Below the pieces are notes generated by a model that saw nothing but the letters and a program-made list of their open reading frames with translations, made no database searches and was not told the origin of the DNA. Below, piece by piece: positions 1-5,338 of a stretch of 6,570 nt of DNA (the first letter of the stretch is position 1; every line of letters starts with the position of its first letter). Origin of the DNA: Perlabentimonas sp046542995. Its GTDB lineage: Bacteria; Bacteroidota; Bacteroidia; Bacteroidales; Tenuifilaceae. The stretch covers positions 1-6,570 of the forward strand of contig JBKHAH010000126.1 of the NCBI GenBank assembly GCA_046542995.1, in the 5' to 3' direction. Position numbers and translations under genes: made by a program.

Positions 1-61
1 GTAACAAAATCAACACATTAACAAATTATTGTGAATTTTCTCCGGACACTACTGACTAATT

Positions 62-94
62 ATAAAAAAACGCCCTTCTGGGACGTTTTTTTAT
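62..94. terminator. Bidirectional rho-independent terminator after rimO
   Basis: A run of seven A residues and CGCCC (64-75) pairs with GGG-A-CG and seven T residues (80-92) across a TTCT loop (76-79). One A (position 83) is bulged, and the flanking A62/T63 and A93/T94 can extend the stem. Because A and T tracts flank the GC core symmetrically, the hairpin is followed by a U tract when transcribed from either strand. It lies about 50 nt past the rimO stop codon on the minus strand, so it should end the rimO transcript. It could also stop transcripts entering from the left on the plus strand. The structure is read directly from the sequence; its activity is inferred. Confidence 0.85.
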
Positions 95-144
95 GCAATA
101 AATTAAACAAAATACATGAATGAAATTCTAGGTAGTTTAGGTTA

Positions 145-1467
145 TTATTCATTCACCTCCGAGCCGTACAGGTCATAATCATCGGCACTATCTATGGTGC
201 ATGTAACAAAATCGCCTGGTGCAAACGTTCTGCCAAGGCACTTTTTTATAAGTATCTCTTGATCCACCTCTGGTGAGTCAAACTCGCTCCTGCCAACAAA
301 AAACTCGCCCTCTTCCCTATCAATAATAACCTTTAGCCTCTTACCAATCCGGCTTCTGTTCTTTTCCAAAGAAATATCACGTTGAATGCTCATAATTTTT
401 TCAACGCGCTCTTGCTTAATGTCTTCGGGAACATCATCAGCAAATGTTGCAGAATGCGTTCCCTCCTCCTCGGAGTATGCAAACACTCCCAGACGCTCAA
501 ATCGAGAGGTTTTAACAAAATCAATCAGCTCGTTAAACTCCTCTTCTCCCTCGCCCGGGTGCCCCACAAGCAGGGTGGTCCTGATGGCAACATCAGGTAT
601 GGTACTCCTTATTTTTTTGATAAGATATAAAGTTTGGTTCTTAGTTATGCCCCTGCGCATCATCTTTAAAACCTTGTCGCTAATATGCTGAAAAGGAATA
701 TCTATGTAGCTGCAAACTTTTGGATTATCTCGGATTATATTAAGCAGCTCCATTGGGAACCCGGTAGGGTATGCATAATGAAGTCTAACCCATTCAATTC
801 CACTTATTTGAGATAATTTTCCTAATAGTTCAGGCAGTCTCCTTTCCCCATAAATATCTTTCCCATAGTACGTAGAATCCTGCGCAATAATTATCAGCTC
901 CTTAACCCCATTGTCTGCCAGCCACTCTGCCTGATCAATTAGTTCAGGGATGCTTTTGGATAAATGCTTGCCTCTAATTAGTGGTATAGCACAGAAAGAG
1001 CACCCCCAGGAGCATCCCTCCGAAATTTTTAAGTAGGCATAATGCTTTGGTGTAGTAAGCAACCTTCTATTCAAATTACTTTCAGATAAGTCTGTATTTA
1101 AAGCCTTTAGTATATCTGGCAACTCGTTAACTCCAAAGAAACCATCAACCTCAGGAAGCTCCTTCATTAAATCTTCCTTATACCTTTGCGACAGGCATCC
1201 CATTACAAATATTTTATCTATAGCGCCCCTTTGCTTTGCCTCAATAAGTGAAATAATGGAGAAGATTGACTCCTCCTTAGCATCAGCAATAAAACCACAG
1301 GTATTAACTATTACAACTTTTGCTGATGGATCATTGGAGTCAAAAACAATTTTCCAACCTCCTCCATCTAGCTGTTTCATCAGGTATTCTGAATCAACCA
1401 AATTTTTTGAGCAGCCTAACGTTATAACATTAATCTTCTTTAAATTATCCATTAAATAACTCTTCAT
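145..1467 (-). CDS. rimO: Ribosomal protein S12 methylthiotransferase RimO
   Basis: This is a cytoplasmic radical-SAM enzyme with two iron-sulfur clusters that adds a methylthio group to a conserved aspartate of ribosomal protein S12. Numbered from the ATG at 1467 (440 aa), the N-terminal methylthiotransferase domain starts with ITLGCSKNLVDSE and carries the three cluster cysteines C19, C57 (NTCGF) and C91 (GCLSQR). The radical-SAM motif CxxxCxxC is at C152, C156 and C159 (SEGCSWGCSFC). A TRAM domain spans about 372-438 and ends in DYDLYG, as is usual in RimO. The length is normal for the family and all key cysteines are present. LGCSKN and the acidic TRAM end favour RimO over its relative MiaB. 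The frame extends to a TTG at 1476, and a second ATG lies at 1452, just before the conserved region. I chose 1467, which leaves a leader of about 30 nt from the candidate promoter; 1452 is possible. The gene appears monocistronic: a divergent gene lies upstream and a terminator downstream. Confidence 0.96.
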   Translation of the reverse strand: MKSYLMDNLKKINVITLGCSKNLVDSEYLMKQLDGGGWKIVFDSNDPSAKVVIVNTCGFIADAKEESIFSIISLIEAKQRGAIDKIFVMGCLSQRYKEDLMKELPEVDGFFGVNELPDILKALNTDLSESNLNRRLLTTPKHYAYLKISEGCSWGCSFCAIPLIRGKHLSKSIPELIDQAEWLADNGVKELIIIAQDSTYYGKDIYGERRLPELLGKLSQISGIEWVRLHYAYPTGFPMELLNIIRDNPKVCSYIDIPFQHISDKVLKMMRRGITKNQTLYLIKKIRSTIPDVAIRTTLLVGHPGEGEEEFNELIDFVKTSRFERLGVFAYSEEEGTHSATFADDVPEDIKQERVEKIMSIQRDISLEKNRSRIGKRLKVIIDREEGEFFVGRSEFDSPEVDQEILIKKCLGRTFAPGDFVTCTIDSADDYDLYGSEVNE

Positions 1468-1502
1468 TAATACCAATAAAATATGCTTTACAAAATGATT
1501 TG

Positions 1503-1510
1503 CAAATGTA
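1503..1510 (-). promoter_or_regulatory. Candidate rimO promoter, -7 element TACATTTG
   Basis: On the minus strand this reads TACATTTG followed by C, a perfect match to the Bacteroidota primary-sigma -7 consensus TAnnTTTG. Transcription would start near 1498, giving a leader of about 30 nt to the ATG at 1467. I see no clear TTTG at the expected -33 position. The element overlaps the palindrome ATTTGCAAAT (1498-1507). The match is direct; promoter function is inferred from position and orientation. Confidence 0.55.
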
Positions 1511-1545
1511 AAAAGGAAAAAACACTTATTGCCACATTATTACAT

Positions 1546-1553
1546 TATATTTG
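1546..1553 (+). promoter_or_regulatory. Candidate DUF4301 gene promoter, -7 element TATATTTG
   Basis: TATATTTG followed by C matches the Bacteroidota -7 consensus TAnnTTTG exactly and points toward the gene starting at 1602. The start of transcription would fall around 1557-1560, giving a leader of about 45 nt. No convincing -33 TTTG is visible. It is divergent from the rimO promoter candidate, with 35 bp between the two -7 boxes, so their upstream contact regions would overlap. Confidence 0.55.
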
Positions 1554-1601
1554 CACCATTAGCAAGTAAGGGTTTTTATAATTTAAAAGTACAGTTTTAG
1601 C

Positions 1602-3140
1602 ATGTTCTCTCAAAAAGATATTCAGCAGCTTGAAAATCGTGGCATTACAGTTGATAAGGCTGAGAAGCAAATGGAACATTTCAGGAGAGGTTTCCCTTTC
1701 CTTGATATTACTAAACCGGCAACAGTAAATGATGGGATTATTCGGCTTGAAAGCACTGAGGTGGATAATCTGGCTTTTGTTTACAAAATTTTTGAGGGAT
1801 CCAGAGTGAAGTTTGTACCCGCGTCAGGAGCAGCTACCCGAATGTTTAAGCATCTGTATCAACTATTAAATTCAGCTCCAGAGGAACAGAGTGAATTATT
1901 AAAAGATGAGAGCACTAATTCTGTTAACTATTTTTTTGATAACATAAAAAGTTTCGCCTTTTATGAGGACTTACGGACAGAGCTTATAAAAAGGAGAAAC
2001 GATATTGAGGATTTACTTAATAACAACGACCATCTAACCATCCTCAAAGCTCTGCTTGATAACCAGGGGCTTAATTACGGCAAGAAACCAAAGGGCTTAA
2101 TAAAGTTTCATAAGTATAGCGATGGATCACGAACCGCTTTTGAAGAGCATCTTGTAGAGGGAGCGCGCTATGCACGATGTTTAAACAATAAGGTAAACAT
2201 TCACTTAACCGTATCGCCAGAGCATAAGAAAGGTTTTCAGGATTTGCTTAATGAGGTTCTTGTAAAATACACAAACATTCACGAGGTAGAGTTTAACGTT
2301 GAGTTTTCGGAGCAAAAGCATTCTACCGACATGCTGGCGGTTGATATGAATAATGAACCGTTCCGCGATTCCAACGGTAATCTAACATTCAGACCCGGTG
2401 GGCACGGTGCCCTTATTGAGAATCTTAATGATATTGAGGCCAACCTTGTTTTTATAAAGAATATTGACAACGTTGTGCCTGATAATCTTAAGAATGAGAC
2501 TGTACTTTACAAAAAAGCGTTGGCAGGGTTACTTATTAGCTACCAGAGCTTAATATTTGATTATATAAACCTTCTGCAATCATCCGAAGAGATAAACGAT
2601 GAGATTTTTGAGGAAATTATCGATTTTACAATTAATGAGCTTTGTATATTGCCCCCAAAGGATTTGGATTTAATGAATCGGAGCAAGCTTCGCTCCTACC
2701 TTATACAGAAACTAAACAGACCTATACGCGTTTGCGGAATGGTTAAAAATCAAGGGGAGCCTGGTGGTGGGCCATTTTGGGCAACAAATCCTGACGGTTC
2801 AACCTCACTCCAAATTGTTGAATCGTCGCAAATTAATTTTAATGATAAATCCAAGAAGCAACTTGTAAATTCATCTACACATTTTAACCCGGTTGATTTA
2901 GTTTGCGGAATAACCGATGTTGATGGGAACAAGTTTAATCTGCTTAACTTCAGCGACCCACAAACAGGATTTATATCAACAAAAAGCATTGATGGCAAAC
3001 CCATTAAGGCTCAGGAACTACCTGGGCTGTGGAATGGGGCCATGTCGGACTGGATAACAATATTTGTGGAGGTGCCTTTAATTACTTTTAACCCGGTGAA
3101 AAGCGTTAACGACTTGCTGCGGGATGAGCACCAAAAATAA
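1602..3140 (+). CDS. DUF4301 family protein, possible UDP-sugar pyrophosphorylase-like nucleotidyltransferase
   Basis: This 512-aa soluble protein has no signal peptide or membrane segment and belongs to the DUF4301 family, whose function is not established. I recognise the family by the N-terminal VPASGAATRMFK (72-83), PKGLIKFHKY (163-172), RPGGHGALIENLND (264-277), GEPGGGPFW (385-393) and the closing LWNGAMSDW...VEVP...FNPVKSVNDLL. Several motifs fall in the same order as in UDP-sugar and UDP-N-acetylhexosamine pyrophosphorylases: a Gly/Ala-rich loop with TR, a PK-containing segment, SPEHKKGF (205-212), a FxxQ segment (235-238), a GHG loop (268), and KNIDNV (286-291), which resembles the metal-binding Asp motif. 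A nucleotidyltransferase role is my inference from these motifs, not an established activity. The ATG at 1602 is the first in frame, has no Shine-Dalgarno sequence, and follows a TATATTTG promoter element. The gene stands alone, divergent from rimO and convergent with the UPF0316 gene, so its neighbours do not indicate a pathway. Family assignment is firm; biochemical role is open. Confidence 0.9.
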   Translation: MFSQKDIQQLENRGITVDKAEKQMEHFRRGFPFLDITKPATVNDGIIRLESTEVDNLAFVYKIFEGSRVKFVPASGAATRMFKHLYQLLNSAPEEQSELLKDESTNSVNYFFDNIKSFAFYEDLRTELIKRRNDIEDLLNNNDHLTILKALLDNQGLNYGKKPKGLIKFHKYSDGSRTAFEEHLVEGARYARCLNNKVNIHLTVSPEHKKGFQDLLNEVLVKYTNIHEVEFNVEFSEQKHSTDMLAVDMNNEPFRDSNGNLTFRPGGHGALIENLNDIEANLVFIKNIDNVVPDNLKNETVLYKKALAGLLISYQSLIFDYINLLQSSEEINDEIFEEIIDFTINELCILPPKDLDLMNRSKLRSYLIQKLNRPIRVCGMVKNQGEPGGGPFWATNPDGSTSLQIVESSQINFNDKSKKQLVNSSTHFNPVDLVCGITDVDGNKFNLLNFSDPQTGFISTKSIDGKPIKAQELPGLWNGAMSDWITIFVEVPLITFNPVKSVNDLLRDEHQK

Positions 3141-3196
3141 ATGGATATTCTGTTCGCTCATTTAATTTTACAAGGAAGATATAAGCCAAAACTAAA

Positions 3197-3787
3197 TTAC
3201 TTGCCCTTTCTCCACCGTTTAAACGGATTGAGCTTGTGTATAGGCGATTTAACTGGAAAAATACCGGCGCTAACCTTTCGTACATCCTCAACTGAATAGA
3301 AAGCCTTTGGGTTAAAACCCTGTATAATTTTGGTTACCTCTGGCATATCATCGCGCTTAACAATTGAGTAAACAAGCTGCACTTTTCCCATGCTCCCCTC
3401 CCCCTCTACACGAGTAGCGCCATAACCTTTATCCTTGAACGCCTTAACCAAGTTCTCACCGTTCATGGGAGATATAACCCTGACAACCAAGCTACCCATA
3501 GCCAAATACTCTTCAAGTATCATCCCTATGTAGCTCCCCATAGCAAATCCGCCAGCATAGGCTATGTAGTTTATGTAGTTATTTAGGTTATTCATTATCT
3601 GCCCTATGGCAATAACCCAGATTAGTATCTCGAAAAAACCAAGAATAGGCGCAAGAACCTTATTGCCCTTTGATACTAATATTATTCGCAAAGTTCCTAT
3701 TGTTACATCAACCACTCGTGCTAAAAAAATTAGCAAGGGCAAAACAAAATACATGTAAAAGTTGCTGTCAATAAAAGTTGAATCCAT
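3197..3787 (-). CDS. UPF0316 / DUF2179 family membrane protein
   Basis: This is a 196-aa inner-membrane protein of unknown function. Three hydrophobic segments are visible at about 11-37, 43-65 and 71-92. The first contains ARVVDVTIGTLRII, typical of the UPF0316 N-terminal (DUF5698-type) membrane domain. A DUF2179 domain follows at about 100-172 (VVRVISPMNGENL, KGYGATRVEGEG, YSVEDVRKV), the type of small domain also found at the C terminus of YitT-like proteins and presumed cytosolic. The chain ends in a basic tail, KLNPFKRWRKGK. The length fits a complete family member. The ATG at 3787 directly precedes the first hydrophobic segment. There is no Shine-Dalgarno sequence, and a TATATTTG promoter candidate lies only 16 nt upstream. 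The gene converges on the DUF4301 gene with a 56-bp gap, and is separated from tilS, upstream on the same strand, by 225 bp, so it is probably transcribed alone. Ligand or transport substrate cannot be deduced. Confidence 0.9.
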   Translation of the reverse strand: MDSTFIDSNFYMYFVLPLLIFLARVVDVTIGTLRIILVSKGNKVLAPILGFFEILIWVIAIGQIMNNLNNYINYIAYAGGFAMGSYIGMILEEYLAMGSLVVRVISPMNGENLVKAFKDKGYGATRVEGEGSMGKVQLVYSIVKRDDMPEVTKIIQGFNPKAFYSVEDVRKVSAGIFPVKSPIHKLNPFKRWRKGK

Positions 3788-3803
3788 GTGTCTGATTTTT
3801 TTG

Positions 3804-3811
3804 CAAATATA
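3804..3811 (-). promoter_or_regulatory. Candidate UPF0316 gene promoter, -7 element TATATTTG
   Basis: The minus strand reads TATATTTG followed by C and a run of A residues, an exact TAnnTTTG match. Only 16 nt separate it from the ATG at 3787, so the predicted leader is only about 12 nt. There is no obvious TTTG at -33. Function is inferred from sequence and position only. Confidence 0.5.
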
Positions 3812-3903
3812 TTTAGATTAATGGATTTACATTGATGTTATACAACAAATAAATGCCATTTGGTATGACTAAAAAAATAATACGTAAACACTTGCATATC
3901 AGC

Positions 3904-3924
3904 ATTTAAACAGGATGTTTAAAT
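3904..3924. repeat. Perfect 8-bp inverted repeat in the tilS-UPF0316 gap
   Basis: ATTTAAAC (3904-3911) and GTTTAAAT (3917-3924) are perfect reverse complements around the 5-nt spacer AGGAT. The repeat lies about 90 nt past the tilS stop codon and about 95 bp upstream of the UPF0316 promoter candidate. No T tract follows on either strand, so it is a poor intrinsic terminator. It could be an operator-like site or a weak RNA hairpin, or chance in AT-rich DNA. The rest of the 225-bp gap (3788-4012) shows no gene that I can support. Confidence 0.4.
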
Positions 3925-3965
3925 TCGGACAGTAAAGCTTTTAAGTAAATGTAAAGAATTCTCTA

Positions 3966-3985
3966 AAACTGGAAACAATCAGTTT
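3966..3985 (-). terminator. Weak hairpin downstream of tilS, possible operon terminator
   Basis: AAACTG (3966-3971) pairs with CAGTTT (3980-3985) across an 8-nt loop, about 30 nt after the tilS stop codon. On the minus strand the stem runs into TTTTAGAG, a short T run only. With two GC pairs in six, the hairpin is weak. It is the best-placed candidate end for the pabB-tilS transcript, but it could easily be chance. Confidence 0.25.
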
Positions 3986-4012
3986 ACGAGGGAAGTATTT
4001 AGAACTATGAAT

Positions 4013-5338
4013 TTATCTAGACATTTTAACAACCAGGGCTTTTGTTGTTCTGCTATTTATGCAGTACCGATTATCTATTCTGTATCCAATAACCCAAACA
4101 ATATTTCCGTTTGACTCAATTACGTATATTCTTTTTTTCTGGTGTAACGGTACTTTTTGGTCAATTAAAAAATCGCTGATTTTTTTCCGTCCTTTCATGC
4201 CCAAGGGAACAAACCAATCACCGTCGTGCCATGGTCGAATAGTTAATGGGAAGGTTAGCTTATCGAAATCCAATGCTGCTGTCGAATGAATACTGGGAAT
4301 TTCAAAACTGCCATCAATCGCATGTAATTCAAACACTAATTCAAGGGGCTCATTGATGCTGGTAGTATCCTCGTTTACCTTAACTACAGGTAATTCTTCT
4401 TGAGACAAAGGGCTTAATATTAACTTCTCCCTATCGCGAATAAGCTGGTAATTATCTGCATAAAAAACCTTGCCCGATTGTGAGCTAAGAGATTTCTCAA
4501 TATCAAGTATAAGTGCAGGAGAAAAACCATAGTTTGTTAACTCTTCCAACAGAAAAACCTGCCTGAAAGGGTACTCAAGCAGCTTTTGTATGGAGTAATG
4601 AACCTCATTCTCAGCAACCGTTCGGGCCTTCTCTTTAAATGCGCGATTCATAACATCAACTCCTTGCCAAATGGTGTTAAGGTGTTGTGATGTGGTGCAA
4701 AGACTATCAATTACACCATCACTTATCTTCTCAAACTCTGGGATAATTCTGTGCCTTATCCTATTCCTTGCGTACTTTATATTGCTGTTAGAAGTATCCT
4801 CTCTATAAATAATGCCATTACTTTGTGCATACTGATTTATCTGCTTACGATAAGCAAAAAGTAAAGGTCTTACAATCCCATTCGCAAACGGTTTAATGCC
4901 TGTTAACCCTTTTAAGCCTGATGCTCTTGAAAGGTTAATCAATATGGTCTCCGCAATATCGTTCTTGTTATGTGCAACAGCAACAGATTGAAAACCATGT
5001 TTACTACAAAGCTCTTTAAAATAGTCATACCTCAAATTACGTGCTGCCACCTGAATAGATATGTTGTGCTGGGAGGCATACTTGACAGTATTAAACTTTT
5101 TTACGAAAACCTTCTTCCCCAATTTTTTACATGTATCTCTAACCAGCTGCTCATCAGCATCAGACTCGCTATCTCTGAGCGAGAAGTTACAGTGAACAAC
5201 AGAAAATGGATAGCCACACTCATAAAAAAGATTTAACATAACCATTGAGTCAACCCCGCCGCTAACAGCTACAAGAATAGGACTGTTTGGTTTAACCAGG
5301 TCATGCTGTCTTATGTAGTTTATAAACGCTCTATTCAT
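4013..5338 (-). CDS. tilS: tRNA(Ile)-lysidine synthase TilS
   Basis: This cytoplasmic ATP-dependent enzyme attaches lysine to the wobble cytidine (C34) of the CAU-anticodon tRNA-Ile, changing both its decoding (to AUA) and its charging identity. It is normally essential. In the 441-aa product, the PP-loop SGGVDS is at residues 26-31, followed by HCNFSLR (49-55), QVAARNLRYDYF (96-107), AHNKNDIAET (122-131) and ARNRIRHRIIPEF (190-202), all in family order. A TilS C-terminal domain covers about 361-441, with RPWHDGDWFVPLGMKGRKK and IVWVIGYRID. In AHNKNDIAET an Asn replaces the first Asp of the common DDxxET pattern, while the Asp and Glu next to it are kept. The start at 5338 is set by the ATGA overlap with the pabB stop and by the PP-loop distance. 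An in-frame ATG at 5389 exists but lies inside pabB and adds a non-conserved leader. No Shine-Dalgarno sequence is present, which fits translational coupling to pabB. Confidence 0.95.
   Translation of the reverse strand: MNRAFINYIRQHDLVKPNSPILVAVSGGVDSMVMLNLFYECGYPFSVVHCNFSLRDSESDADEQLVRDTCKKLGKKVFVKKFNTVKYASQHNISIQVAARNLRYDYFKELCSKHGFQSVAVAHNKNDIAETILINLSRASGLKGLTGIKPFANGIVRPLLFAYRKQINQYAQSNGIIYREDTSNSNIKYARNRIRHRIIPEFEKISDGVIDSLCTTSQHLNTIWQGVDVMNRAFKEKARTVAENEVHYSIQKLLEYPFRQVFLLEELTNYGFSPALILDIEKSLSSQSGKVFYADNYQLIRDREKLILSPLSQEELPVVKVNEDTTSINEPLELVFELHAIDGSFEIPSIHSTAALDFDKLTFPLTIRPWHDGDWFVPLGMKGRKKISDFLIDQKVPLHQKKRIYVIESNGNIVWVIGYRIDNRYCINSRTTKALVVKMSR

Noticed and set aside
382..691. Two overlapping plus-strand open frames inside rimO
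   Set aside because: They lie opposite a well-conserved gene and have no recognisable protein features. The same applies to the other open frames antisense to rimO, the DUF4301 gene, tilS and pabB.
1468..1476. TTG at 1476 as the start of rimO
   Set aside because: A rare start codon that adds only three residues; ATG codons at 1467 and 1452 lie closer to the conserved region. 1467 was chosen, with 1452 as the alternative.
3124..3161. ATGAGC/GCTCAT inverted repeat around the end of the DUF4301 gene as a terminator
   Set aside because: Only 6 bp of stem with a 26-nt loop, and the 5' arm lies inside coding sequence. The TTTAATTTTA that follows is weak, so I do not call a terminator between the convergent genes.
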